A model generated the notes under the pieces. It had not been told where the DNA came from, searched no databases, and worked only from the letters and a program-made list of their open reading frames with translations. A stretch of 64,000 nucleotides of DNA from Burkholderiales bacterium RIFCSPHIGHO2_12_FULL_69_20. GTDB lineage: Bacteria > Pseudomonadota > Gammaproteobacteria > Burkholderiales > Burkholderiaceae_C. Positions 47,100-56,541 of the stretch are shown here, piece by piece. Every line of letters starts with the position of its first letter. Within the stretch, counting starts at the first letter, position 1. The stretch covers positions 7,100 through 71,099 of the forward strand of contig MESD01000016.1 in NCBI GenBank assembly GCA_001770815.1, given 5' to 3'. The position numbers were made by a program, and so were the translations under genes.

Positions 47100-50000
47100 A
47101 TGGCCAGCCCACCGCGCCGCGCACGCGCGCCCGCCGCCGCCAGCACGGCCGCCCGTGCCGCCGCGCTGCTGGCGCGGCCCTTCACCCGCAGCCTGCTGCT
47201 GCCGCAGGTGTTTGCGCTGCACTTCGGCCTGCGGCCCGACGCGCTGGCCCGGCTGCTGGCCGGCACCAGCCCCGCGCGCGACGCGGCCGGCATCAGTGGT
47301 TGTGCCCGCGCCCTGCAGGCGCTGGCCGCCAGCAGCGTGCCGGCCGACACCCTGCTGCGCTGGGATCTGGCGCTGGGCCGGCATGAAGCCGCCCTCCGCG
47401 ACGCCCGGCTGGCCCAGGCCGCCGCGTTGGGCGACACCGGCACGCCCTTCGTGCTGACGCACTTTCAGTGGCTGGCCTGCGCCGTGGTGGAGTGGCACCT
47501 GGAGGGCCTGGCCGCTGATGCCGCCGCGCATGTGGCTGCCATCGAGGCGGTGCGGGCCGATCTGCTGCCGCAGCTGTCGCCTTACACGCCGGCCGATGCG
47601 CGCAAGCTGGCCTGCTTCATGGCCACCGGCGCTGGCAAGACGCTGGTGCTGCACATGAACCTGCGGCAGTTTTTGGCGCATGGCTTGTTCGAGGCGCAGA
47701 ACATCCTGCTGCTGACCCCCGGCGAGGGCCTGTCAGCCCAGCACCAGGCCGAGCTGCAGGCCTCCGGTCTGGCCGGGCTGGGCGTGCGAGTGACCGAGAT
47801 CACCAAGTTCTATGTCGACGGCCGCGGCCATGGTCGTGATCGCAAACGGCCCAAGAAGGGTGTGAGCGAAGCCACCTCGCGCTACGAGGGCCCCAACCTG
47901 TTGCTGGTCGATGAAGGCCACAAGGGCGGCAGCAGCGCCGGCGCGGGCGACGACAGCGAGCAGGGCTGGCGCCTCAAGCGCGAGGCCCTGGCCCAGGGCG
48001 CCACCGAGGCGCAGGCGGGCTTCACCTTCGAATATTCAGCCACCTTCGCGCAGATCGCGGCCAAGGACGCCTCGCTGTACGACGACTACGCGCGCTGCAT
48101 CAGCATCGACTTCGGCTACGCCCGTTTCTGGCGCGAGGGCTATGGCAAGCAACCCCGGCTGCTGAACGCGGCGCAAGCCAGCGGCGCCGACTTTGCGCTG
48201 GTGGCCGGGCTGCTGGCGTTCTACCAACAGCGGCGGGTCTTCGACACCGAGCCGGCGCTGGCGCATGAGTTTGCGGTGGCGCCGCCGCTGCTGGCCTGCG
48301 TGGGCAAGGACGTGACCGCTGGCGATGGTGATGCCGACGTGGCGGTGCTGGTGCGGTTCTTGGCCCGCGCCTGCGCTGCAACGCCCTGGCTGGGTGAGCG
48401 TCTGGCCGAGGTGCTGGCCAGCGCCCGGCCGGTGCAGGCCGGCATCGGGCTGCCGGCGCTGGACTTTCGCTGGCTGCGCGAGGCCATGGACCGCGAGGGT
48501 CAGTCTCCGGCGCAACTGGCTGACGACCTGCGCCAGCGCGTGTTTGGCGGCGCCGGTGTGCTGGAGCTGCGCCTCGTCTCCGACAAGGAGCTGGGCCTGA
48601 AGAGCCGCGGCGCGGCCGGCGACGCCTACTTTGGCGTGGTGCGGGTGGGTGAGGCCCGCAAGCTGGCCGAGCAGTTGGTGCGCTTCGGGGTGGCGGCGGG
48701 TGGCGAGCCCGACCGGCTGGCCGGCTCGCTGTTTGGGCGGCTGGACATCGACCCGCGGCTGAGCGTGTTGATCGGCGCCAAGATGTTCGTGGAGGGTTGG
48801 TCGAGTTGGCGTGTCAGCGCGCTGGCACTGATGAACGTGGGCAAGTCGCCCGGCTCCGAGATCGTGCAGCTGTTCGGCCGCGGCGTGCGCCTGCGTGGCA
48901 AGGGCCACAGCCTGAAGCGCGACGACGATGCGCCGCTGGCGGTGCAGGTGCTGCAGGGCCTGCAGCTGTTTGGCGTGCGGGCCGATTACATGCAGCAGTA
49001 CCTGGAGACGCTGCAGCGCGAAGGCGTGCAGCCGCAAACCCTGTACGTGCCGGTGCAGCAGGCGCCGGCCATCGGCGGGCTGGGCCTGCACACCCTGCAG
49101 GCCGACGAGGCGCGGTTTGCCGGCATCGTGGTGTTTGACGGGCAGGCCGCGCGGGCGCAGCACCAGCGGGTGGCGCCAGCACTGCAGGCCTCGGTGGGCC
49201 TGGGGCCGGCCGAGGTGCTGGGCCCCGGGCTGGTGCAGTGCGCACTGGCGGCCCACTGGCTGGCGCCCGAGCAGGCGCTGCAGCACGCGCTGGCGATCAA
49301 ACAGCGTCAGGGCTGGACCGGATTGGTGGTCAATGCCGGCGCGTTGGGCAGCTTTCTGGCGCGCTGCACGGTGGAGGCGCCAGCCGGCCACTTCGACGCG
49401 CCGGGCACCGGCCCGGCGCGGCGCGCCCAGGCGGCCCGGCTGGCGCTGGAGGCTGGTTTGTCGGCCGCCTGGCGCGACGCCGATCGGCGTTGGCGCATGC
49501 AGCGCCTGGCCGTGACCGCGCTGCACGCCGACAACGCCGGCCTGCCCTGGCAGGAGGTGGACGGCCAGCGGCAGTTGGCCTGGCGGCTGGAGCTGGATGT
49601 GGCGCAACACGTGGCGCGCTCGCTGCTGGAAGTGGCCCAGGCGCAAGTGGCGCAAGGCTTGCGCGACAGTGGCTTCGTCGATCGGCTGATGGGCTTTCTG
49701 GCCAGCGAGGAGGGCAGCCTGCAGGACGTGGCCCAGCGCCTGGAAGAGCTGCTGGCGCGGCCCGACGATCTGCACAGCGAAACGCTGGCGGCGCCGCTGC
49801 CGCGGCTGCATGTGCCGCAGCACCTGTACGCCCCGCTGCTGGTCGACGAGATTGCGCCGACCCGCACCGGGCCATTGGACACGGCCGCGCAGTTGCCGCT
49901 GTTTGCCAGCGACAGACGGGTGCCGCTGCCGCTGCGCATCAGCCCGCCGGCACTGAACCGCGGCGAAGCGCAATTCATGTGGGATCTGCGTGCGTTCTGG

Positions 50001-50462
50001 CAGCAGGTGCATGCCACGCCACGCTGGCACGACGCCGAGCTGTTCGTGCTGCGCAACCCGGCCGCGGGCGGGCTGCTGCTGTACCGGGGCAGCGGCTTTG
50101 CGCCCGACTTCATGCTGTGGCTCAAGCGCGGCGGGCGTCAGGCGCTGGGACTGGTCGACCCCAAGGGGCTGGCGATGCATTGGCCCGACGACAAGCTGGC
50201 GCTGATCGACGACCTGGCTCGAAGATCGCTATCACTGCCGGTGCGCGGCTTCCTGGTCAGCGTGACCGGGCCCGATCAGATGGCGCTGCCACCCGGCCAA
50301 GGCCGTGACGCGGCGGCCTTGAAAGCCGTGAACGTGTTGCTGCAGTCCGATACCGACTACATCAGCCACATCCTCCACACCTTGGACAAGGCGCTGACCA
50401 CGGCCTCGATGCCCGAGGCCGCCCCACCCGCCCCCCACCCTTTGAGCGAGTTGCCATCTTGA
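47100..50462 (+). CDS. Type III-like restriction subunit (Res) with SF2 helicase and nuclease domain
   Basis: A 1120-residue ATP-dependent nuclease/translocase. Walker A is MATGAGKTL (174-182), motif II DEGH at 271-274, motif III FEYSATFAQ and motif VI QLFGRGVRLRG. The C-terminal PD-(D/E)XK has PDF at 1002-1004 and DPK at 1020-1022, Asp replacing the usual Glu. A helicase-restriction enzyme would require Mod for site recognition. The ATG at 47100 is used here; GTG at 47088 in frame overlaps the mod stop by 8 bases and is an alternative. Its stop overlaps metF (TTGA, 50459-50462). Confidence 0.9.
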   Translation: MASPPRRARAPAAASTAARAAALLARPFTRSLLLPQVFALHFGLRPDALARLLAGTSPARDAAGISGCARALQALAASSVPADTLLRWDLALGRHEAALRDARLAQAAALGDTGTPFVLTHFQWLACAVVEWHLEGLAADAAAHVAAIEAVRADLLPQLSPYTPADARKLACFMATGAGKTLVLHMNLRQFLAHGLFEAQNILLLTPGEGLSAQHQAELQASGLAGLGVRVTEITKFYVDGRGHGRDRKRPKKGVSEATSRYEGPNLLLVDEGHKGGSSAGAGDDSEQGWRLKREALAQGATEAQAGFTFEYSATFAQIAAKDASLYDDYARCISIDFGYARFWREGYGKQPRLLNAAQASGADFALVAGLLAFYQQRRVFDTEPALAHEFAVAPPLLACVGKDVTAGDGDADVAVLVRFLARACAATPWLGERLAEVLASARPVQAGIGLPALDFRWLREAMDREGQSPAQLADDLRQRVFGGAGVLELRLVSDKELGLKSRGAAGDAYFGVVRVGEARKLAEQLVRFGVAAGGEPDRLAGSLFGRLDIDPRLSVLIGAKMFVEGWSSWRVSALALMNVGKSPGSEIVQLFGRGVRLRGKGHSLKRDDDAPLAVQVLQGLQLFGVRADYMQQYLETLQREGVQPQTLYVPVQQAPAIGGLGLHTLQADEARFAGIVVFDGQAARAQHQRVAPALQASVGLGPAEVLGPGLVQCALAAHWLAPEQALQHALAIKQRQGWTGLVVNAGALGSFLARCTVEAPAGHFDAPGTGPARRAQAARLALEAGLSAAWRDADRRWRMQRLAVTALHADNAGLPWQEVDGQRQLAWRLELDVAQHVARSLLEVAQAQVAQGLRDSGFVDRLMGFLASEEGSLQDVAQRLEELLARPDDLHSETLAAPLPRLHVPQHLYAPLLVDEIAPTRTGPLDTAAQLPLFASDRRVPLPLRISPPALNRGEAQFMWDLRAFWQQVHATPRWHDAELFVLRNPAAGGLLLYRGSGFAPDFMLWLKRGGRQALGLVDPKGLAMHWPDDKLALIDDLARRSLSLPVRGFLVSVTGPDQMALPPGQGRDAAALKAVNVLLQSDTDYISHILHTLDKALTTASMPEAAPPAPHPLSELPS

Positions 50463-51304
50463 CCACCGACCAACGCAGGGCAACGCCCATCAGCATCGAA
50501 TTCTTCCCGCCGAACACCCCCGTGGGCAGCGAGAAGCTCAAGACCGTGGTACAGGAACTCTCGGTGCTCCAGCCCGAGTTCTTCAGCGTCACCTACGGCG
50601 CCGGCGGCGCCACCCGCGAGAAGACACTCGCCACCGTGCGCGACATCGCGGCGCTGGGCTTCGAGGCCGCGCCGCACCTGTCCTGCGTGGGCAGCACACG
50701 CGAGGGCATCGCCGAGATCCTGGCCACCTACCGCGCGCAGGGCATCCACCGCATCGTGGCGCTGCGCGGTGACCTGCCCAGCGGCACCGCGGTGGCCGGT
50801 GAGTTTCGCTATGCCAGCGAGCTGGTGCGCTTCATCCGCGAGACGCAGGGCCCCGACTGGCACATCGAGGTGGCGGCCTACCCCGAATACCACCCCGAGC
50901 AGCGCTACGCCCGCAAGGACCTGCAGCACTTTGCCGACAAGGTGGCCTGCGGCGCCAACTCGGCGATCACGCAGTTCTTCTTCAACCCCGACGCCTACTT
51001 CCACTTCGTCGACGAGGCGCGCAGGCTGGGCGTTGACGTGCCCATCGTGCCGGGGGTCATGCCGATCCACAACTTCGCGCGCATCGTGCAGTTCGCCGGG
51101 CGCGACGGCATCGAGATCCCGCGCTGGGTGATGCTGAAGATGGAGGGCTACCTGGACGACGCGGCGTCGATCCGTGCCTTCGGCATCGACGTGGTGGCCC
51201 AGCTGTGCCAGCGCCTGATCGACGGCGGCGCGCCGGCGATCCACTTCTACGCGCTGAACCAGTCGGCGCTGACGCTGGCGATCTGCCAGCGCTTGAAGCG
51301 CTGA
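50459..51304 (+). CDS. metF: Methylenetetrahydrofolate reductase
   Basis: A 281-residue FAD-dependent enzyme that reduces 5,10-methylene-THF to 5-methyl-THF for methionine synthesis. It has PISIEFFPPNTPVGSEKL, FFSVTYGAGGATREKT, ALRGDLPSG, AAYPEYHPE, and QFFFNPDAYFHFV; length is standard. The only near start is TTG at 50459, overlapping the Res stop by four bases (TTGA); the next in-frame start would truncate the conserved SIEFFPP strand. Translation may therefore depend on ribosomes finishing res, and the gene no longer lies directly behind ahcY. Confidence 0.95.
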   Translation: MTTDQRRATPISIEFFPPNTPVGSEKLKTVVQELSVLQPEFFSVTYGAGGATREKTLATVRDIAALGFEAAPHLSCVGSTREGIAEILATYRAQGIHRIVALRGDLPSGTAVAGEFRYASELVRFIRETQGPDWHIEVAAYPEYHPEQRYARKDLQHFADKVACGANSAITQFFFNPDAYFHFVDEARRLGVDVPIVPGVMPIHNFARIVQFAGRDGIEIPRWVMLKMEGYLDDAASIRAFGIDVVAQLCQRLIDGGAPAIHFYALNQSALTLAICQRLKR

Positions 51305-51366
51305 GCCGCGGCGCACCCGCGCTTTCCACCATGCCCTTGCCCGGGTGCGGGCACTACAGTGTCGGC

Positions 51367-52725
51367 ATGGTTGAACCGGTGCCCACCCCCACCATCCCCA
51401 AGCCCCCCGCGGTACCGCGCAACGGCGCCCAAGAGCGCCTGCTGCGCCCGCTGCTGCAGGATTGCCGGCGCCTGCTGTCCGAGCGCGGCGAGGCCAACGG
51501 CCCCGGCATCGCGGCGGCCATCGTGCAGCAGATCGCCGTGTTGGGCGACGAGCCACGCGGCCGCTTCTTCGAGCACCTGGCGCGCGACTTCTCCCCCGAC
51601 CCCAGGCAGGTGCTGGCCGCCGCGATGGCCTATGCCCAGGCACCCACCGACAGCGCGCAGCTGATCCGCCTGACGCAAGCCGCCGAGCCGCCGCGCCAGG
51701 AGCTGTTTCGCCGCCTCAACCGCGCACCGGGTGGCACCGCGGCCATCGTGCGGCTGCGCCACGCGCTGCTCGAGCGGCTGCGCCGCAACCCGGGGCTGGC
51801 CGGTGTCGAGCACGATCTGCTGCACCTGCTGGGCAGCTGGTTCAACCCCGGCTTTCTGCAGATGCGCAAGGTCGACTGGAACTCACCCGCGCAACTGCTC
51901 GAGCAGATCATCCACCACGAGGCGGTGCACCAGATCGACGGCTGGGACGACCTGCGCCGCCGCCTGCAGCCCGACCGGCGCTGCTTTGCCTTCTTCCACC
52001 CACAGCTGCCCGACGAGCCGCTGATCTTCGTCGAGGTGGCGCTGGTGCCCGAGATGGCCGACGCCATCGCGCCGCTGATCGACAAGAAGTCGCAGCCGCT
52101 GCCGCCCGAGCAGTTCAAGGTGGCGGTGTTCTATTCGATCAGCAACTGCCAGCCCGGGCTGCGCGGTGTGTCGATGGGCAACTTCCTGATCAAGCGGGTG
52201 GCCGAGCAGCTCAAGCGCGAGCTGCCGCAGCTCAAGACCTTCTGCACGTTGTCGCCCATCCCCGGGCTGATGGGCTGGCTGCAGACGCTGAGCAACCCGT
52301 CGCGTGATGCGGCCAGTGTGGGCAGCGCGCTGGCCGGCCTGCCGCAGGCCGCCACCGAGCGTGCGGTGCACGCGCTGGCGCTGCTGCGCGAGGCCGCCGG
52401 CCTCGACCTCGGCGCCCTGAGCCACGCCGGCACGCTGGCCGCCCTGCCGCCGGCCGCGCACCATGCGCTGTGGCGCCTGGCCGCGCTGTACCTGGTGCAC
52501 CGATCACCGCTGCCCGGAGGAGACCCGGTGGCGCGCTTCCACCTCGACAACGGCGCCCGGCTCGAGCGCCTCAACGCCCAGGCCAACCTGGCGCCCAAGG
52601 GACTGAAGCAGGCCGCCGGCCTGATGGTCAACTACCTCTACGACCTGTCCCGCATCGAGACCTGCCACGACCGTTTCGTGCGGGGTCGGGTGGTACATTC
52701 CCGCGCCCTTTCGGCCCTGCTCTGA
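51367..52725 (+). CDS. Malonyl-CoA decarboxylase
   Basis: A 452-residue cytosolic enzyme that converts malonyl-CoA to acetyl-CoA and CO2. It shows the MLYCD family fold with a helical N-terminal domain and GNAT-like C-terminal domain, including HHEAVHQIDGWDDLRRRL, RRCFAFFHPQLPDEPLIFVEVAL, FYSISNCQPGLRGVSMGNFLIKRV and LSPIPGLMGWL; the Ser in LSPIPG is the catalytic-site residue in the family. It would complete the malonate route with MatB downstream. ATG at 51367, 62 bases after metF. Confidence 0.93.
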   Translation: MVEPVPTPTIPKPPAVPRNGAQERLLRPLLQDCRRLLSERGEANGPGIAAAIVQQIAVLGDEPRGRFFEHLARDFSPDPRQVLAAAMAYAQAPTDSAQLIRLTQAAEPPRQELFRRLNRAPGGTAAIVRLRHALLERLRRNPGLAGVEHDLLHLLGSWFNPGFLQMRKVDWNSPAQLLEQIIHHEAVHQIDGWDDLRRRLQPDRRCFAFFHPQLPDEPLIFVEVALVPEMADAIAPLIDKKSQPLPPEQFKVAVFYSISNCQPGLRGVSMGNFLIKRVAEQLKRELPQLKTFCTLSPIPGLMGWLQTLSNPSRDAASVGSALAGLPQAATERAVHALALLREAAGLDLGALSHAGTLAALPPAAHHALWRLAALYLVHRSPLPGGDPVARFHLDNGARLERLNAQANLAPKGLKQAAGLMVNYLYDLSRIETCHDRFVRGRVVHSRALSALL

Positions 52726-52768
52726 TCCCGCGCGGCTTGCCTCGCAACGCGCCCCCACAGGAGACAAC

Positions 52769-53770
52769 ATGACCCGTTCAACCCCCTCGGCTGCCCACAC
52801 CCGCCGCACCCTGCTGGCCAGCGCCGCTGCGCTGATGGCCTTGGCGCCCTGGGGCCTGGCCCAGGCCCAGTCCTGGCCCACCAAGCCGGTGACCATCGTC
52901 GTGCCCTTTCCGCCCGGCGGTGGCACCGACGCCTTTGCCCGGCCGTTGTTTGCGGCGATGGTCAAGAACACCGGCAAGCAGTTCGTCATCGACAACAAGG
53001 GCGGTGCCGGCGGCACGCTGGGTGCGGGCATCGCCTCGCGCGCGGCGCCCGACGGCTACACCTTCTTCATGGGGGCTGTGCACCATGCGATCGCGCCATC
53101 GATGTACCCCAAGCTCGACTACAACATCGAGGCTGATTTTGTGCCGGTGGGCCTGATCTCCAGCGTGCCGCAGGTGATCGTGGTCAACCCCAACAAGGTG
53201 CCGGCCACCGACCTGAAGGGCCTGCTGGCCTACCTGCGCAAGAACCCCGCCAAGCTGAATTACGGCTCGGCCGGCAACGGCACCTCGCACCACCTGGCCG
53301 GTGAGCTGTTCAAGCTGCAGACCAAGACCTTCATCACCCACATCCCCTACCGCGGCGCCGGTCCGGCCCTGCAAGACCTGATCGCCGGCCAGGTGGACCT
53401 GATGTTCGACGGCCTGGGCTCGTCGGCCGGCCACATCAAGGGTGGGCGCATCAAGGCGCTGGCGGTGGCGTCGCCCCAGCGCGCGCCCGGCTTCCCCGAC
53501 GTGCCCACCGCCATCGAGGGCGGCGTGCCCACCTACCAGGTGGCCACCTGGTACGGCTTGTGGGCGCCCAAGGGCACGCCGCAGCCCGTCGTCGACGCGA
53601 TGGCCGCCGAGATGAAGAAGGCCCTCAACAGCGTCGAACTCAAGGCCGCCTGGGCCAACCTGGGTGCCAACCCGCCCAACCTGTGGGGCCCGGACTTCGG
53701 CCGCTTCGTCGGCAGCGAGGTCAAGCGCTGGGCTGAAGTCGTCAAGAACTCAGGGGCGAAACTTGACTAA
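52769..53770 (+). CDS. Bug-family tripartite tricarboxylate transporter substrate-binding protein
   Basis: A 333-residue periplasmic binding protein. The signal peptide (1-34) has RRTLLASAAALMALAPWGLAQAQS, possibly Tat. The TctC/Bug fold has WPTKPVTIVVPFPPGGGTDAFARP, GAGGTLGAG, DGYTFFMG, GTSHHLAGELFK and HIPYRGAGPALQDLIAGQVDLMFD. No membrane partners (TctA/TctB) are adjacent. Its position between malonyl-CoA decarboxylase and MatB suggests malonate or a related dicarboxylate as ligand. GGAGA precedes the ATG. Confidence 0.92.
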   Translation: MTRSTPSAAHTRRTLLASAAALMALAPWGLAQAQSWPTKPVTIVVPFPPGGGTDAFARPLFAAMVKNTGKQFVIDNKGGAGGTLGAGIASRAAPDGYTFFMGAVHHAIAPSMYPKLDYNIEADFVPVGLISSVPQVIVVNPNKVPATDLKGLLAYLRKNPAKLNYGSAGNGTSHHLAGELFKLQTKTFITHIPYRGAGPALQDLIAGQVDLMFDGLGSSAGHIKGGRIKALAVASPQRAPGFPDVPTAIEGGVPTYQVATWYGLWAPKGTPQPVVDAMAAEMKKALNSVELKAAWANLGANPPNLWGPDFGRFVGSEVKRWAEVVKNSGAKLD

Positions 53771-53848
53771 CCCCCCCGAAGCGCCTGCGGCTCGGCAGAA
53801 GCGGCTCTGGGGCGGCCGCTGGCTCAGGCTCTATTGGACACAGCAAAC

Positions 53849-55384
53849 ATGAGCAACAGCAACCTCTTCGCGGCGCTGCGCGCGGCCTTCCCGGCCAATC
53901 TCGATGCGGTGGCGATCGACGTGGCCGACGGCGCAGGTGGCGCCTACAGCTGGCGCGATCTCGAACGCGGCACCGCGATGCTGGCCAACCTGCTGGCGTC
54001 GCTGGGCCTGCCGGCAGGCAGCCGCGTGGCGGTGCAGACCGAGAAGAGCGTCGAGGCGCTGATGCTCTACCTGGCCGTGCTGCGTGCGGGTTATGTCTTC
54101 CTGCCGCTGAACACCGCCTACCAGTCGGCCGAGATCGACTACTTCATCGGCAATGCCGAGCCGGCGGTGGTGGTGTGCGCGCCCAAGAACTTCGCCTGGG
54201 TCAGCCGCATCGCCTTCTCGGCCGGCACCGGCCATGTATTCACGCTGGGCGAAACGCGCGAGGGCACGCTGCTCGAACGCGCCGCCGTCTGCAGCGACCA
54301 GCACACCCCCGCGGTGAAGGCCGCCGATGACCTGGCCGCCATCCTCTACACCAGCGGCACCACCGGGCGCAGCAAGGGCGCGATGCTCAGCCACGGCAAT
54401 CTGCTGAGCAACGCCCAGACCTTGAAGGCCTGCTGGGATTGGCAGCCTGGCGACGTGCTGATCCACGCGCTGCCGATCTTCCATGTGCACGGGCTGTTCG
54501 TGGCCTCGCACGGCGCACTGCTCAACGGCAGCAAGATGATCTGGTTCGGCCGCTTCGACCCCAAGGCCACCATCGCCCGCATGCGCGAGGCCACGGTGTT
54601 CATGGGCGTGCCCACGCTGTACGTGCGCATGCTGGCCGAGCCCGCGCTGACGAATGAAGCCGCCAGCCACATGCGGCTGTTCATCAGCGGCTCGGCACCG
54701 CTGCTGGTGGAAACCTTCGACAGCTGGATCGAGCGCACCGGCCACACCCTGCTCGAGCGCTACGGCATGAGCGAGACGGTGATGCTGACCAGCAACCCCT
54801 GCCGCGCGCAGGATGGTGCGCGCCGGCGCGGCACCGTGGGACCGGCGCTGCCGGGCGTGGGCGTGCGGGTGCGTGGCGACCATGGCGCGCCCTGCCCGGT
54901 CGGCGAGATCGGCCACATCCAGGTCAGGGGCCCCAACGTGTTCAGCGGCTACTGGCGTTTGCCCGAAAAGACGAAGGAAGAGTTCACCAACGATGGCTGG
55001 TTCAAGACCGGCGACGTCGGCAAGATCGAGGCCGATGGTTACGTCACCATTGTCGGCCGCAGCAAGGACCTGATCATCAGCGGCGGCTACAACGTCTACC
55101 CGGCCGAGATCGAAGGCGTCATCAACGACCTGCCCGGCGTGGCCGAATCGGCAGTGATCGGCGTGCCGCACCCCGACTTCGGCGAGGGTGTGGTGGCGGT
55201 GGTGGTGGCCCAGCCCGGCGCCACCCTGGATGCCGCGGCGATGGTGGCCCACCTCAAGGCCCAGATCGCCAACTTCAAGGTGCCCAAGCACCTGTTCGTG
55301 GTGGCCGACCTGCCGCGCAATGCGATGGGCAAGGTGCAGAAGAACCTGCTGCGCGAGCAGCACCAGGGTCTGTTTGCGGCATGA
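53849..55384 (+). CDS. matB: Malonyl-CoA synthetase (MatB-like)
   Basis: A 511-residue ANL-superfamily ligase that activates malonate to malonyl-CoA. Motifs: P-loop LYTSGTTGRSKGAMLSH, LPIFHVHGLF, RYGMSET, GWFKTGDVG and the catalytic Lys in GKVQKNLLR. The HVHGLF block with LPIFHVHG is typical of MatB. ATG at 53849 (MSNSNLFAALRAAF). Together with the decarboxylase and the binding protein it forms a malonate uptake-activation-decarboxylation set. The CWC gene overlaps its stop. Confidence 0.92.
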   Translation: MSNSNLFAALRAAFPANLDAVAIDVADGAGGAYSWRDLERGTAMLANLLASLGLPAGSRVAVQTEKSVEALMLYLAVLRAGYVFLPLNTAYQSAEIDYFIGNAEPAVVVCAPKNFAWVSRIAFSAGTGHVFTLGETREGTLLERAAVCSDQHTPAVKAADDLAAILYTSGTTGRSKGAMLSHGNLLSNAQTLKACWDWQPGDVLIHALPIFHVHGLFVASHGALLNGSKMIWFGRFDPKATIARMREATVFMGVPTLYVRMLAEPALTNEAASHMRLFISGSAPLLVETFDSWIERTGHTLLERYGMSETVMLTSNPCRAQDGARRRGTVGPALPGVGVRVRGDHGAPCPVGEIGHIQVRGPNVFSGYWRLPEKTKEEFTNDGWFKTGDVGKIEADGYVTIVGRSKDLIISGGYNVYPAEIEGVINDLPGVAESAVIGVPHPDFGEGVVAVVVAQPGATLDAAAMVAHLKAQIANFKVPKHLFVVADLPRNAMGKVQKNLLREQHQGLFAA

Positions 55385-55602
55385 ACGATGTGGCGCCCAC
55401 GCCCGCAGCCACCGACCGCTGCCCGCGCTGCGCCGGCAGCTTCCACTGCGGCATGGCCGATGCGGAGCCCTGCGCCTGCACCACGGTCGTCCTCGACGCG
55501 GCCACCCAGGCCGCGCTGCGCGAGCGTTACACCGGCTGCCTGTGCCTGCGCTGCCTGAAGGAACTGTGCAGCGCACCCGACCCCTCACTCCGGGGGTGCT
55601 AG
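55381..55602 (+). CDS. Cysteine-rich CWC family protein
   Basis: A 73-residue protein with nine cysteines: RCPRCAGSFHCGMADAEPCACT and GCLCLRCLKELC, the CWC pattern likely to bind zinc. The function of the family is unknown. Its ATG overlaps the matB stop (ATGA, 55381-55384), so it is coupled to the malonate genes. It is a common small passenger gene in Burkholderiales. Confidence 0.85.
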   Translation: MNDVAPTPAATDRCPRCAGSFHCGMADAEPCACTTVVLDAATQAALRERYTGCLCLRCLKELCSAPDPSLRGC

Positions 55603-55722
55603 GGTTTGCCACAACGGATCGCGGGTGTGGCTCGACCTTGATCGCCACATGATCGACGTCAAGTCGATCTGGCCAGGGCAGACGGCGCATTCGCGCCGGG
55701 CCGCCGGATGAAGGACCGCTCC

Positions 55723-56541
55723 ATGGACCAGAAGATTCGCCTGCTGTGGGCCGCCACGATGATGTTGACCATCGCTACGACGGCAGCCCACGGGCGCACG
55801 ATCAACTCATCGAACAGCGATGGTGTGGACGACGGCAGCTCGACCTGCGCGCTCGATCCAGCTAACCCCTGCCCGCCGCCACCCCCGCCACCGCCGCCGG
55901 TGTTTTCGGCGGCCTGTGAGAGCAGCTTCCAGGGGCCGGGCTCCCAGGATTTCGACTGCCGCGATTACCTGCAAGGCGCCGCGTCCACGCTGTTGGCGGC
56001 GCAGGGCGTGCTGGACGAGTTCAAGGCCGTCACGGACCTCGACCTCTACGGCAACCCGCTCTTTGCCGCACCCGACTTCCGCACGCCCAACTTCGGCGTG
56101 CTGGATGCCCTGATGGGGGCGGGCAGCAGCAACACCGGCTTCGACGCGGTGTTCGACGCCGGCACGCGGCAGGGCCAGATCAAGCTGCTGCAGCGCCTGG
56201 ACGGTGAGTTCATGGCCGGCCTGGGCGGCACCTGGGGCGCATCCGGCGCCGAGACGCCCTGGAGCGCCTACTACTTCTTCGCGGCCAGCCCCGACAACAT
56301 CGCCGGCAGTGAGATCACGTTCACGTTGCCCGCGCGCACCGCCGACTTCACCGACTTCCGGTTGACCGGGGTGTCGATCTTCACGCCCACCCAATGGGTG
56401 CCCGAGCCCGGCGGCCTGCTGTTGGCCGGCACTGCCCTGGCGACGCTGCTGGCCGTCAGCCGTCGGCGGCGGCCAGCGCCAGGATCTGCCGGTGGTGCGG
56501 CACCTGCTGCAGAAAGCGCTGGCGCGCCGCCGCGTCGCTGA
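55723..56541 (+). CDS. PEP-CTERM sorting-domain protein
   Basis: A 272-residue exported protein with a signal peptide (MDQKIRLLWAATMMLTIATTAAHG), a Pro-rich stretch (about 50-59) and a PEP-CTERM: VPEPGGLLLAGTALATLLAVSRRRR. Residues after the RRRR run to a 22-residue Ala/Gly-rich tail, longer than normal and reading through the last 86 bases of the convergent cyclase gene; the stop used by most PEP-CTERM proteins just after the Arg tail is missing. The start at 55723 follows AAGGA. The central GLGGTWGASG and the cysteine-containing domain are not recognised. Confidence 0.82.
   Translation: MDQKIRLLWAATMMLTIATTAAHGRTINSSNSDGVDDGSSTCALDPANPCPPPPPPPPPVFSAACESSFQGPGSQDFDCRDYLQGAASTLLAAQGVLDEFKAVTDLDLYGNPLFAAPDFRTPNFGVLDALMGAGSSNTGFDAVFDAGTRQGQIKLLQRLDGEFMAGLGGTWGASGAETPWSAYYFFAASPDNIAGSEITFTLPARTADFTDFRLTGVSIFTPTQWVPEPGGLLLAGTALATLLAVSRRRRPAPGSAGGAAPAAESAGAPPRR

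Noticed and set aside
48036-50180. 714-codon minus-strand frame opposite res
   Set aside because: Gln/His/Arg-rich shadow of the Res coding sequence; no start context or family match.
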